Shown here one piece after another: positions 1 through 12,382 of a stretch of DNA of 64,000 nucleotides. A model generated the notes under the pieces. It made no database searches and had not been told where the DNA came from. It saw only the letters and a program-made list of their open reading frames with translations. The DNA comes from Macrolepiota albuminosa (lineage: Eukaryota; Basidiomycota; Agaricomycetes; Agaricales; Agaricaceae). The DNA lies in assembly GCA_027475525.1 (NCBI GenBank), contig JAMWFC010000077.1, forward strand, positions 1,240,001 to 1,304,000, written 5' to 3'. Numbering within the stretch: position 1 is the stretch's first letter; each line of letters begins with the position of its first letter. The position numbers were made by a program, and so were the translations under genes.

Positions 1-1158
1 CCTCGACGGCCAGTTTATCACTAGTGATATCATGTTCTTCGTCCTCGCTACGCATTTGGATCCTCTGTCTTTTAGGCACGGACTTCATCCATCTAATCCT
101 TCTCACTGCGAATGTGTATGATGTAAAGATGATGGGGAGGGACGTCCGAGAATAAATGGTATATTACTTTCACAAGTAGAACTTGGTGTTCCGACAGGCG
201 AAATGACTAGGTAGTGCGGCTTTGTTCTTACGCCTTCCCTATCATACAAAACTTGATGCTTTAATATTCAAGGTAGTATACGAGCCACGGCGCAAGGAAA
301 GCTCTTGGAAATGCACGGAGTCGACGGTTTAGTTCATGTGAGTGTTCCAAAGAAACAAAAGAGATCTCACACTTTGTGGGCTTGTGGGCTTGAAGGACAG
401 GGACTTATCGCGATCGGCGATGGCTGGCCGCCTTGATGTTTTATACTACTCTTTGGTCCTGAACTCTGTGATTGTGAATCAATCTGACCTCACGTCAGGC
501 GATTCTCCTGAGATGGAATAAATTCCAGTCAAGAGACCCATTCTCCCACTTGGGCGCTTGTATCCTGGGCCAAGGGTCAAAGATGGGAGGAAGGGGATAG
601 TACGCTGGGTAGACTTCTCTGGTATCACCGATTGAGAAAGTTCTTCCGAATCTTCCCTTGTTCCTTCCATTTCCAGAGATAGGTTGTATTTCTCTGATGT
701 TTCTCTCTCAGATCTGATATCATCTTCAAATTTCAGAGACCACGGTCTCTCTATCTCCTCAGTATATATTCTAGCTCGCGCGTATATATCATGCTGATGA
801 TTTCGGTCCTTTCAGGTCCTGTCCAGCATAGTATGCACAGTAGTCTTGCAAGCCAGCCAAAGAAAGTGCTACATTTATGAAATGGGTGACCATATCAAGG
901 CACAACTCAGCTCTACAAATAAAGGGACAATCAGGAAGATGGCTTGCCCGAGTCACTAGATCCTGATGCGCTGGCCTTGATACCAAGTTATTTTCAATTC
1001 AAAAGTTAAATTTGGTCTGCAGAAGTAATTGTGATTGACACTGGTAGTTATGATCTTGGTAGAGGCTTGACACAACTCCGTTGATCGCGCTACAGGATGG
1101 CCTCAAACTTATAAACCTTTGATGCTTTCGATAATTCGTACAGCAATCTACATTAACC
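1..1158. other. Host flank without a recognisable gene
   Basis: I see no coding family, RNA gene or repeat here. Reading frames on both strands are short (65 codons or fewer until the DUF6534 region) and none matches a family I know. It may hold decayed host coding sequence, or the upstream region of the DUF6534 pseudogene that follows. Confidence 0.5.
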
Positions 1159-2960
1159 ATGCCAAACATAGAGAGCATTGCTGGACCAACTCTCATAGGC
1201 ATGTACTTAATCAATCAAATCAGCGCAACCTTTATCATGTTCCTCGGATATCTAGTTGGAACGGTCAGCTTTGCGTATGGAACATACCCTATAGTTTGTT
1301 TTTCTTCATCTAACTCCCATAACAGTTTGTTTGGAATTATGTCGGCACAGACAGTGTATTACTTCCGTGCATACCCTGGTGACCATAAGTGCTTGAAAGC
1401 ATTAGTGAGTCTCTTCCCATTGAGTCATTTATGGCTGATTAATGTACATCACAGGTTGCACTGCTTTCGTGAGTTCTATACAACAATCTTATCTGTCTAT
1501 GAATATAAATGCCAAGTTGTAAAAGCATCATGGATAGTGTACATGTGGTTTGCATTATGCAAACAGGGTACATTAACTTCATTCGAGGGAAGATGTCTGG
1601 TAATGGATCAGCATTCTCCCGCACATCATGGTCAGCATAATGCTAGCAACTTTCTGATGATGTTGACCTTGTATTTTTAGGGAAGGTGCAGTAAGTTGCA
1701 GAATGTACTTGATATATAGCCTATTGCAAAAGTTGATATCATTGGCAGCTTCTTTTACTTATGGGTGTGAGTTGTCACCCTTTTTCCTCATTATTCTTAT
1801 TAACATAATTAGCTTGCCATTGCATCGATCGTTCAGAGGTACGCTCGTGTACTGAGTGGCTCATCACCTAGTTTGAGCTTATCATATAATATAAAAAAAA
1901 TTATTAGCTTCTATGCATGGAGGGTATATCGTCGTGAGTGCCATATTATTTGGAACAATATGTCTTACTCATATGCTTTCAGTTAGTATTAGGCATAGAT
2001 TTCAGAAGCCTCTTGTTGCATTAATAGTATGCAGCCATTCAATCATGAGACAGATGTTACATCCTCAAATATTTCTGACTTTTATAGTTGACCACATGTC
2101 TTGGACAACTGGGTAAGTTGATGCTGTTTTCCCACACAACTCTCTCATCTATGACTAGGTGCTGGTCTGAGTGAGTCAATTCTATTGATTCTCTAGTTTT
2201 AAGATACCACTCAAATTTGCAACTTATAATCTAAGCAAGCTGTGCTTTTCTGTTTGTATTAATTTTTCTCACAATTGTTGAGAGACTCAAGATTTGCCAC
2301 AGGTATCAATTTCCTTCACTAGAAAGGTCAAGAATCATAGTGCCATATGTGAGATCTTTACTTTTCAAAACACATGCCAAATCCTGACTTGTATTGTTGG
2401 AAAAAGGATTCATATGAAATTTCCATGATTTTGGCAATCATATGTGATTTGACTATCAGTGCATCCCTTGTCTTCTTTTTAAGAAGAAATTACAGTAGTT
2501 TCAAAATGTAAGCTTTATCTTTGACTTCTTCAGATCATGCACACAAATCTCCTCAGATCTGCAAATGCAATCAAGCATCTGATAGTTTTCAGGCAAGTAT
2601 ATTCAGTTAGTCCATCATGTGCTGCTTATAAGTAAACATGCAGTGTTGGAAATGGAGTGATAACCAGCATTATTGCAGTTCTCAACCTTATAACTGTAAG
2701 CAATATTTGCTACACTTTTGTTTACTACTAATTTATAGCTATTGGTTTATTCAAGTACTTTCTCTTTCCCACAAGCTCTCTTTATAGCTGTGAGAATTCA
2801 GATGAGATGTTTAAAGGCTTTGATACTAATAAGAAATCATTAGTTTTTTTCATAATTAATGCAAAATGTATGTTCAATAAGCATCAAGCACATCTTTTTT
2901 CACTTCTTTTAATCAATCTAGTCTATGCCAACTCAATGCTGGTAATGTCAACTAGTCTTA
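1159..2960 (+). pseudogene. Decayed DUF6534-type multi-pass membrane protein gene
   Basis: This is a remnant of the agaricomycete DUF6534 family of seven-helix membrane proteins of unknown function. The N-terminus begins MPNIESIAGPTLIG. Joining across a candidate intron (about 1273-1323, GTATGG to AACAG) gives GTVSFALFGIMSAQTVYY followed by FRAYPGDHKCLKALV, the usual first loop and helix. A second candidate intron (about 1410-1459) follows. The C-terminal hallmarks are LTISASLVFFLRRNYS (about 2449-2497), VGNGVITSIIAVLNLIT (about 2643-2695) and LVYANSMLV (about 2920-2948), which correspond to the family's helix 6, helix 7 and C-terminal segments. A TGA lies where a tryptophan is expected after VALLS (about 1471), and frames shift between segments, so the gene is dead. 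The family call rests on motif order recalled from the family; the exon ends are inference. Confidence 0.72.
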
Positions 2961-3332
2961 TGCTCAAGTATAGCTAGTGACATTTACTTATTTGATTGAC
3001 TATAGTTGACGTATGTAGATTTTATTCTTTTATAAAAATTTTTATACTCATAAATTAATCATATTTATGTAGGCTTAATTCTCGTTCCAAAGTCCGACAA
3101 ATGTTTTCAGCAATTCAAATACAAGAGATGATTTTTCTGGAAGACATGCTTGAAAATGTATTGAAAGTGTTTTATAGCTGTTATATTTAGTGTACTTACA
3201 GTTTTTTTTTTGGATTTAGAGCAATCAATGAATAATAGCAACACTAATTTCAAAATACAATTTCTGGTATTTCAAAGAGTTTAAATAATCAGAATGCAAC
3301 AGTGTTTCTAAATAGAAGATATTTATATTGCA
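2961..3332. other. AT-rich spacer before the old LINE
   Basis: Very AT-rich sequence with no open frame of note. It separates the DUF6534 remnant from the 5'-truncated LINE. I see no promoter, terminal repeat or RNA gene in it. Confidence 0.5.
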
Positions 3333-4417
3333 GAGAAGGCACAAAAAATGATAGAACACCAGAAAGAAATGGCTGACATATCCCTCCACAATGGATCAAA
3401 GCCTACAGGAATTCAAACTACATGGAGGAAACTGAAAGATAATATAGTTGACTTAGCAAAGGAAAGATCGAAGACAGTAATAGCCCCATTGGATGAGAAA
3501 ATAAAAGAACTAAACTTGGCCATAAAGCTCACTCTAAATGACAAAACCATGGATGAAAAGAAGAGAGCAATGACAGCAGGAATCCTGGGTGAAGAGCTGA
3601 AGCTCAAACTAATGCAGAAACACAACGGAAAAAAGAGGGAACCAAAGCAAATATCTACATGTATGCAGAGACAGTGTGCTGACAATGGTTGATCCAGAAC
3701 AAAGAATGAAAACCTAGAGATGTCATCAGGTGACTCTGGATTCAAAGCCACAAAGGCAACTGCAGGGGAGAAAGTGTGACATGCACAACTAAAACAGAGG
3801 AAATGGCTGAACTGGCCAGGAGGAACCATGACAACCTCCAAAAAGCTAATGCAGAAAGTAATAGAGATAGAACAAATAACATAGAGGCTGCCATGATCAG
3901 AGTAGAAGCAAAAATCTCACAAAGCCAGAAATCAGGATTGGTAAAAAGGCTCAAAAAGGCTCACCAAAGACAAGATTGAAAAGGCTCTAACCTCTTAACT
4001 GAATGGGAAAGCCCCAGGCCTAAATAGTATCCCAGTCAAGTTATATAAGATTATATGGCAAAGAAGCACCAAAAGAGCCAAGAAAGGAGAGCCTGGTTTC
4101 AAACTGATAAAAACACTGAGGTTAGTCTTCAAAGATATTGAAGTAAATAGGATAGAAGAGAGGACAGACTTCACTAGAGGATGGATGTGCCCAAAATACA
4201 AAAAGAAAGACAGGGCAGAAATAGAGAACTATAGGCCAATAACAGTCCTCAATATGGACTACAAAGTGCTGACAAGAGCACTCCAAAATAAACTAGCCAG
4301 AGCAGTGTCTGAGATAATACACAAAAACCAAGCTGATTTCATGAAGAGAAGAAGCATATTCAACCAGGTTAAAACAATAAAGTTGATGATAGATTATGCT
4401 GAAGAAGTCCAAGAGGA
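3333..4417 (+). pseudogene. Old LINE ORF2, linker and start of RT
   Basis: Degenerate coding sequence with stops and frameshifts. The first part (3348-3692) is a lysine-rich helical linker, with a run like WRKLKDNIVDLAKERSKTV matching the region between endonuclease and RT in the younger LINE (about 7800-7900 there). From about 3990 it reads an LNGKAPGLNSIPVKLY-like stretch and then YRPITVLNMDYKVLTRALQ, the conserved RT start of non-LTR retrotransposons. It ends at LMIDYAEEVQEE, exactly where LINE I is inserted. The frame resumes at 11857 with GVIVAFD, so the two pieces join without loss. Confidence 0.85.
4402..4417 (+). repeat. Target-site duplication of LINE I (left copy)
   Basis: The 16 bases at 4402-4417 recur at 11841-11856, right after the poly-A tail (the first two A residues merge with the tail). 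They lie in the RT gene of the older LINE. Removing 4418-11856 restores that gene's reading frame. Confidence 0.9.
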
Positions 4418-4827
4418 GGACCATGAACCACCACCTGCATCACTAACCCTGATGCCGCTACCGAGCACAAGTGGCCAGTATGCACCATTTCCCTCCTGTA
4501 GGAGAAGCTGCCTGGGTAGCAGAGGCCGGGCCCCCCCAACATATTCCTCCAGAGCTTTCTGTCAGAGAAGGACAATGGCATACAGCCAGTCGACCCCAAA
4601 CACCAAGGGAGGGGGAACTGCACCCTTCACCTACCGTAGACAAGAAATGAACTTTCTTGATGACAACCATATTAGAGCATTCATGGGGTAGCGGTATATT
4701 GATGTAAGCCCACATGTCAGGTGCGAGGCAAAACGAGGCCCAGGGCCAATAAACGGCCTGTAAACTAACCTCCGTAATCCAGACAAAAGAAAAGGCACCT
4801 GACAATAAAACTGCCTCCCCCCTGCTC
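4418..4827 (+). other. 5' UTR of LINE I
   Basis: About 410 bp without a long frame, running from the insertion junction to the first ATG of ORF1. LINEs of this group usually carry an internal promoter here; I see no diagnostic element by eye. Confidence 0.6.
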
Positions 4828-6348
4828 ATGACTAAGACCAGCAAACATCGTAAACGTGCACAATCCAACAGCCCGCAGAAGCAGAAAGGAGTCAGAAGTC
4901 ACGACAGGAAAAGGAGACTTCTTGGGAGCCCTCAACCCACGTCAGACATGGATGAATTGGATGGCAAATCACAGAATCTGTCTCCCTCCAAAGTCCCACC
5001 ACCGCCAAACTTATCTGGTATGATGATATCGAGTGGAGAAGAACAAAAAATGGACCTCGACGGAGACGAAACATTAGTAGATTCATATGCTCCTTCCTCC
5101 CCCTCTCCGATAGAAAGTGCTAACAGGGACTCGAGCCCACAGACACTAGCAACCCCGGCAGAAAAAGGAAAAAAGAATCCTGCCTGGATTATCAGGTGTA
5201 CTACAAAACAGCCCTCCGACGTAGGAAAGGCGCAGGTACCAGCGGCAGTGGAGAGCCCCAACCCCCTTAACCAGATACCTCAGCTTCCCAACAGCCTGTC
5301 CCATACCCCAACGCCTATAGGGGGCTTCCCAGCCATCCACATCTCTACACCCCCATAGTTCAACCTGCTACCGGAACAACGAGAACACTTCGACACATAC
5401 CCGGAACCTAAGCTGTGGGTCAGAGATTGGCAGGCAAGCAATACGGCAGACCTTATGACCACAAGCAAAAAAATCAAGGAACTTATCAAGGAGATGACTG
5501 GGGAGAGGGTCAGACTATCCACTCCTCAGCAGGAGAAAGAAATAAGTTTGAAGCGTAGGAGCAACGACAGATATAAACCTCCGTACCACTTCTTAATATC
5601 AGATATCTCCGAAGCAGCATATAATGTGTTGGCAGCACACCCCATCATGTCAACGCTGAAAGCGTCTGTTTTTTTCCTCCCATACTGCCCACCCACACCC
5701 AGTTTCTTGTGTACGATTGAGGGCTTTACCCTCAGCATACGATCCCCAGCGGCAATACAGGAGTCGGAGGAGACGGCCACAGATATCGTAAGGAGAACTC
5801 TAGCAGGTGACGAGTCGACAATAGGTCTTCTCAAGAGTAGGCTCGTTGATGACGAGACCTTGCTACACGACATGAGTCCGGCGATCAAAATTATACAATC
5901 CCTGGTGGTCAGGCTGGTTAAAGGAGAAGATACGGTGAAACGTTCGACTACCAGCAGACCTAGAAAACCGATTTGGAACGTGTTTTTTAAACAAACCCCA
6001 CCGCTTACCTGGACAAATTATTTCATTTTGATACAACACATAAGGGAGGCAAAATTCGTTGACATGGACTGCGGCAGTGCAACGCTTGTAGACGAGAACT
6101 TCTGACTCCACTGTTACCTGTGCAAGGGAGCAGACCACAACCCCACGCAGTGCTCCTACGCATCATTGGAGGGCTGGTTTGGGAACAAAACAGTGGGTAA
6201 AATTGAAGAAACCGTGGAATTCGCAACATCGAGTCGAGGGGAAAAGACCTATCATACCGACAAAAACAGGAATGAACGTCGTGCTGAGAGCTGGAGGAAT
6301 GGTAGCCGGATTCCAGGCCCCAGCGGCGGTAGACGGGAACGTAAATGA
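4828..6348 (+). pseudogene. LINE I ORF1, RNA-binding Gag-like protein
   Basis: Encodes the nucleic-acid-binding protein that coats LINE RNA. One frame runs from MTKTSKHRKRAQ at 4828 to TGA at 6346-6348, broken only by TAG at 5356-5358 (CAG to TAG fits) and TGA at 6103-6105. The N-terminal third is basic and serine/proline-rich. The middle (about 5560-5760) is a folded hydrophobic part around PYHFLISDISEAAYNVL. The C-terminus has a CX2CX4HX4C knuckle (C-Y-L-C then GADH then C, 6112-6153) followed by an arginine-rich tail. Intact length would be about 506 residues. Both stops are single-base transitions. Confidence 0.88.
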
Positions 6349-6573
6349 TTGTACTGTCGACTCTAGAATACAATGATAAAAAATAAATAGTTTTCCTTGA
6401 TGCATAACAATCTCTATGGAAAAACAAACCAGCAAACAAGGGTCGGAATTTTAAGATGAATTTACTGGGTTTTTGAACGACAGGTAATCTTAAATGGACC
6501 CCCTGGCTGGGCTAGGTAAGTCCAGGCGGCAGTCGTATTTACGACGGGCAGTGCCGTGCAGCAATCCTGCTAA
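6349..6573 (+). other. ORF1-ORF2 spacer of LINE I
   Basis: Short non-coding interval with stops in the ORF2 frame. The last one (TAA, 6571-6573) marks the upstream limit of the open frame of ORF2. Confidence 0.6.
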
Positions 6574-9500
6574 AGGAAAGGTATTATATACCCAAACATT
6601 GCCCAACAACCACCACCTGTCATAACTAGAGAAGAATTACACACAAGGAGCTTAAGTATCGGTAACGGACAACTCCCCGCCCAAGCTGGAGGAGACTACG
6701 GCCCAACCATCATCCATGACTCTGACGATAGCCTGGGAGGGATCAGTGATGGATCGCGGCACACCCAGCTCCAGATGAACGAGTCTCTCACACAGACTCT
6801 TTCTGAGGAGGGGCTGGAAACAACAGGAGGAGGGGACAACCCACAACCTGTGACCCTAGGGAAGGGGAAAAGTAAGCGAGGAGCACTAAGAGTTGCGTCT
6901 TTAAATATGAAAGGCGGCAGCTCCACCTCGACAATATTGAAGTGGCATGAGATGCGACAATTGATGAGAGAGGAGAAAAGAGATATACTAGTGTTGCAAG
7001 AAACCCACGTAAGCAGTAGTCAGAAAGAAAGTATCGAGGAACTGTTTGAAAGGCAAATGAGCATAATTACGAGCGCTGACCCCGATCACCCCAACGCCAT
7101 GGGGGTGGCCTTTGTTCTGAATAAACGGACCACAAGATGGCAAGAAGCCAGATCACGAGAGTTAATTCCAGGAAGAGCGTTAATATTAGAAATACCATGG
7201 TTCGAAGAGCGAATTATGAGTTGCCTAAACATGTATGCACCGAATGAAATTAAGGAAAATGAGGCATTCTGGAGGAAACTGAAATCACACTGGACCATAA
7301 GACCAAGCCTTCCGAAACTGAGCATAATGATGGGAGATATGAATATAGTGGAAGAGGCTGTAGACAGGCTGCCAGCGCATGCGGACCATGCAGGAGCCAC
7401 AAAGGAACTAATATCACTAAAGACCCACCTCGATGTTGCGGATGGTTGGAGATGAGAAAACCTGACAATGATAGAGTTCTCATACCAAATGGTCAATAGA
7501 CCCATACAATTGAGGATAGACAGAATATACCTAAAGGAGGACCTGCTGAAATACAGCTGGAATTGGAAAATAAAAAGAACCGGTATAAATACTGACCACT
7601 CAATGATCTCGATGGCACTGCTGAACCCATGGCAACCGTATATTGGGGAAGGCAGGTATGCTATGCCGATACAACTATTAAAGGACATTGAGCTCATGGA
7701 CAGGATCGAAGCACTGGGTATTGAACACCAAGAAAGACTAGAAAGATGCAAGGAAAATAGGACAGAACGGGAGAACCCGCAACAGTTGCACAAAGTCTTC
7801 AAAGAAAATATACTAAAGGCCATCAGAGAAAGATCAAAGGAGGTTAAACCTAGAATACTACGTGATATTGAAGCCTTAAGGAGGGACCATGGAAGAATCC
7901 TAAACAACGCCTTTGTAGATGAGGACCCAAAACGAGAAGAAGCAGCCATACTCGATGAGAGAATTAAGGATTTGGAAACGCAGCATTTTGCAAGAGCTAG
8001 AGACACTGTGGCTACATCGTACTTCTTATACGGGGAAACAGTGACAAAACCCTGGATCACTTTGAATAAAGAACAAAAGACAAGGGACAGCATTCCTGCC
8101 TTGCGGAAACTGAGTCCGAATAACAACGACCTAGAACGGAGATCAGAAAAAATGGCGGAAATAGCGAAAGAGCACCACGAAAAGCTACAGGAAGTAGACG
8201 TCCCAGTGAACCGAGGTGACCATAGGAGGAAAATGAGAAAAGTACTGTCAAAGGTTAAGTTAAAGCTTGATGAGGAGCAAAGGAACACACTAAGTACCCT
8301 GATCACGAAGGAGGAGGTAGAGAACGCCATTAACAAATTACAAAATGGGAAGGCAGCGGGCCTTGATGGAATAGTACATGAGTTATGGAAAGAACTCACA
8401 CTACGTTATGAGGAAGCTCAGAAAGAAGAGAAACTGGGTTTTGACGTGGCATCAGCACTGACTAAGGTATTCCAAGATATCCAAACAAACGGTCTGGAGC
8501 AGGGAACCGATTTTGCCGAAGGGTGGATGTGTCCACTATACAAGAAAGTAGATAAGACAGATATCGCAAACTACCGCCCTATCACAGTATTGAATATGGA
8601 TTATAAGATAATGACAAAAGCCTTGTCCATGAGGTTGAGCGACGTAGCATCGAATATAATTCACCATGATCAAGCCGGCTTCATGAAAAAAAGACGAATC
8701 GAGGATCAGACAGAACTAGCTTGAATCGCAATAGATTGGTGTGAGCTAACAGAAAAGAACAGAATGATCGTATGTCTAGACCAAGAAAAGGCTTATGACA
8801 AGATTCTACACCCCTTCCTGTGGAAGGCAATGAAGAAAGCTGGGCTTCCAATAGAATTTATAAACACGGTAAAGGCACTATACAGCGATGCATACACAAA
8901 AGTCATCCTGAACGGAGAAACGAGTAAAGCATATAAGGTAACGAGGGGAGTGCGCCAGGGGGATCCACTGTCATGCCTCCTGTTCAATATTGCAATCAAA
9001 TCCCTAGCGCAAATGCTAAGATCCTCAAAACTAAAAGGAATCAACATGGGAGACGGACTAGAGAGACTAATCACCACGCTCTTTGCGGATGATACTACGG
9101 TGTACCTAGATGAAGACGACAATTTTAAAGACCTGCAGAAGCTGCTGAGAGACTGGTGTGCCGCTGCATCAGGAGCGAGATTTAACATACCAAAGACAGT
9201 AATTGTTCCGATTGGCACAGCTGAACACAGGAGAGAAATGATTAGCATGCGTAAACCAAAGAACGCGAGCCAGACTATACCTGACAAGATCAAGATTGCA
9301 GTGGACGGAGAGGCAATGTGTCTTCTGGGTGCTCTTATAGGGAACAAAGTCAATAGCGTGAGCGTATGGACCCTGACTGTCAAAACAATAACGAGAGACC
9401 TGAAAAGATGGAATAAGGGGAAGCCAACATTAGAAGGCAGGAGACTGATAATAAACATGGTTGTAGGTGGACGTACCCAGTACAGAACACAAGTCCAAGG

Positions 9501-11661
9501 CATGCCAAAACAGGTAGAAAACCAATTGACAAAAATGATACGTGAGTTCCTGTGGAATAGTGAATCGCGACAGACAATAGGGTTGAGCACCATGAGATTA
9601 CCATTAAAAGAGGGTGGAAGGAAAGTGCTGGACTTGAGAGCGAGAAACAAAGCAATAGAGATCATGAAGGCACAGAGGTATCTGAAGTTCGATGAAGAAC
9701 GCCCCAGATGGGCAATTCTGACCGACAAAGTCATAAACTCAAAGATCGCAAATAAACAGGGTCATGACAAAGAAGCCCTAACAAACTTTGTTCTCCAAAA
9801 TATGAAAATAAGTACGAGAGCAGCTGAGGGCGGTCTACTAGCACAAATATTGAAAATGCTTCAGATAATGAAGAAACATGATGTGACTTTCCAGCCCCTC
9901 ATCCTAGCCAACGAATTAAGAAGTCAGATGCCGGCCTGGTTCCACATTGGTCTGGCACAGGAAAAGTATCTCAGAATAAATACTGTATCTATGCTGTGTA
10001 TGAGGAAAACGCACAAAATATGCACAGTAGGAGATATGGTGAGCCTGGGGAATGCCCTAGGTCCCGAAGCACCGCCCTCACACAAAGCCAGAAAAAACTG
10101 TGTGTGCCGAACATGTAAAGACCTGAGAAGTGGGGGATGTGGAAATCCACATAAATGTAGCAAAATTGCTAGGAATTATACAGCGAAACTGGGGAAGAAA
10201 TGGAGCCTAAATACCCCCGAGATAAATAGAAAGATTATGGAAGAGGAGGAGGAACTCACACAAGACAAGAACAGAAGAGTGTTCAACCCAGAGTTCACCA
10301 TGAGAGGTTCTCTTAAAGAAGGTTTCAGGGTCTTTGCGAAGCCGGATGTAACAGCCAGTGAACAAATAGTGTATGAGAGGGCACCACAACTCCCACCGGA
10401 TATAGTAACAATCTACACCGATGGATCATGCATTAAGGATAACGAAGGAAAACCAGCAGCAGGAGCTGGAGTTTGGTTTGGCCCCGATGACCCCCGCAAT
10501 CAAGCGATCCATCTACCGGATTGTGTGGCCCAAACAAACAACGCTGGGGAATCAGTGGCCATACTAGTGGCAGCGCAAACAGCACCAGATGCCCAAGCGA
10601 TCCTGATAAGGAGTGACTCACAAATTACAATTGATAGTTTGACCACGCATCTGGAAAAGCGAGAAAACGAAGGCTGGATTGGCACAGCGAATAAAGAAAT
10701 AATGAAGCTGATAGTAGCGACCCTTCGGAAGAGAAATGGAATCACGATGCTAGAGAAAGTGAAGGGTCACACTGAGATTGAAGGTAATGAGGAAGCGGAT
10801 AGACTTGCAAGTCTAGGGGCCCACAAGATAACCCCAGACAAAATAATCCTGTCCGAGCCATGTGGATACAACATCCAAGGCGCAAAATTAGCAAGGCTAA
10901 CACAAGCCACAGCGTACAAAGGCATAATAGAAAGGTACCTGAAACTGCAGCGAAAAGGCATGACTACACACCTCGATATGACAAGGTGGGCTGCGAAAGA
11001 GAGGCTGGGCGACCTCCCAATGGATGAACAGATATGGATGTCCCTAAGGGACAAAGACCTTACCCGCCAAGCCAGAAACTTCCTGTGGCAGGCGATGCAT
11101 AACTCCTATAAGGTGGGAAGTTTCTGGGAAAACATAAAAGACTACGAAGACAGGGCAATATGCCCACAGTGCAGAGCAACGGAAACAATCGAACATATTC
11201 TAACAGAGTGCACCGCATCAGGTCAGAAGGTAGTATGGAACTTTGTCAGAGCGCTACATGAAAAGAAAGGACTACCCTTCACTAAACCATCTCTAGGTGA
11301 CCAGCTCGGATGTGCGCTCACTATAAGGAAGAGAAAAGGTGACAAAGGGAAACATTGATTCAGGAAGATAGTTACATCTGAAGCTACTTACTTAATTTGG
11401 AAACTAAGATGTGAATGGAGAATATCAAGAGAATCAGACCCAGAACGTACATTCACCGACAAAGAAGTAGTACAGAGAATAAGAGCTGCAATCACACGAC
11501 GAATAAAGCTTGACTGCCTAGCAAGAGATGGAGATAGGTTCGGTAAGAAGGCATACAAGCCCGGGCTGACAGCGAAGACATGGGCGAACCTAGTGCAGGG
11601 AGACATATCACCCCTCAGGCTTTGGAGAAGATTGACCGTGGTTTTAGTGGGTATTGGTTAG
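6574..11661 (+). pseudogene. LINE I ORF2: endonuclease, RT, RNase H, zinc knuckle
   Basis: A polyprotein for target-primed reverse transcription. The frame is open from 6574, but the first in-frame ATG is 6775. It ends at TAG 11659-11661 with internal TGA at 7453-7455, 8722-8724 and 11356-11358. Domains in order: AP endonuclease (about 6890-7630) with SLNMKG, LQETH, GDMN and TDHSMI; RT (about 8500-9600) with YRPITVLNMDYK, GVRQGDPLS and catalytic FADD at about 9082-9093; a basic thumb; RNase H (about 10400-10820) with YTDGS, AGES, RSDSQ and NEEADRLA, so all four acidic residues are present; and a CPQC...H...C knuckle at about 11160-11215. All catalytic motifs are kept; only the stops disable it. 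The open stretch before 6775 suggests a lost or non-ATG start. Confidence 0.9.
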
Positions 11662-11842
11662 CGAGTCCCACACTTTGTGCGTAAAGGCATTTCCAACGGG
11701 GTGGCCCATAGCCGAGGGAATGAAATAGAATTGAAATGAAAAAGCGATATATTGCATTTATCCTAGTCTGTAAGAGGTTGACTTATGTGAATGGTCGGCA
11801 GACTGCTGTGATACCACCAAAAAAAAAAAAAAAAAAAAAAAA
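11662..11842 (+). other. 3' UTR and poly-A tail of LINE I
   Basis: About 157 bp of 3' UTR, then 24 A residues (11819-11842), the last two shared with the target duplication. It is the region the LINE RT would recognise. The tail is uninterrupted, which fits a recent insertion. Confidence 0.85.
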
Positions 11843-12233
11843 GAAGTCCAAGAGGAAGGAGTGATAGTGGCCTTTGACTAGAAAAAGGCCTATGACAAGA
11901 TAAGACACAACTACTTGTAGAAAGTACTGGAAAGATACAATATGCCAAAGAACTTTATAAACACAATAAAAACTCTATATAGCTCAGCAGAGACTGTAAT
12001 TATGGTGAACAGAATAGCTAGTAAACCATATAAAGTGACCAGGAGAGTACAACAAGAGGACCTGCTATTCTACTTACTGTTTAATATTGCAATAGAACCC
12101 TTAGCAACAGCCCTGAGGAACTCAGACATAAAGGGCTTCTGGATTCCAGGAATGCAAGAAAGGCTAGTAACACTGCTCTTTGCAGATGACACTACAGTTT
12201 TTCTGTCAAAAGAAGATGGTTTTAATGAACTGG
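11841..12233 (+). pseudogene. Old LINE ORF2, RT core
   Basis: Continuation of the older LINE after the nested copy. It reads VQEEGVIVAFD, stop, KKAYDKIR, then FINTIKTLYSSAET, RVQQEDLLFYLLFNIAIEPLA and the catalytic LLFADDTTVFL at about 12174-12206. Compared with LINE I the RQGDP box is changed to QQEDL. Two TAG stops (11878-11880 and 11917-11919, TGG to TAG likely) and loss of the box make it inactive. The frame ends at ELEEVL across the solo-LTR insertion at 12234. Confidence 0.88.
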
Positions 12234-12382
12234 TGTAGTACTTGGTTGCAAGCAGTACTGATAGTTCTGGGGCTTTCTTGAAGTCTTAGAAAGTTCTCTC
12301 TAATTCACACTGATGCTTGATGATAAAGTTGATGTATTGAGTGCTTCATAGAATAAATATTCTGCAATGCAGAAGAAGGTTC

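Larger units (their letters stand above)
4418..11840 (+). mobile_element. Nearly full-length Tad-like LINE (element I)
   Basis: A 7.4-kb non-LTR retrotransposon with a 5' UTR (4418-4827), ORF1 with a CCHC knuckle (4828-6348), ORF2 with AP-type endonuclease, RT, RNase H and a C-terminal zinc knuckle (to 11661), a short 3' UTR and a 24-base A-tail (11819-11842). It is flanked by a 16-bp target duplication and inserted in the RT of an older related LINE. The architecture (RNase H after RT, CCHC in both ORFs) fits the Tad/I-like group of fungal LINEs. ORF1 and ORF2 keep one frame each but carry five internal stops in total, most explained by single C to T or G to A changes, so this copy is inactive but fairly young. 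Confidence 0.93.

Noticed and set aside
789..986. Small minus-strand frames at 479-670 and 789-986 as genes
   Set aside because: They are short, have no family resemblance or splice context, and are not longer than expected by chance.
7086..8399. A 437-codon open frame on the minus strand inside LINE ORF2
   Set aside because: It lies opposite the endonuclease-RT coding region, has no recognisable domain and is serine/leucine-rich as expected from the complement of a lysine-rich gene. The same holds for the 313-codon frame at 8793-9734.
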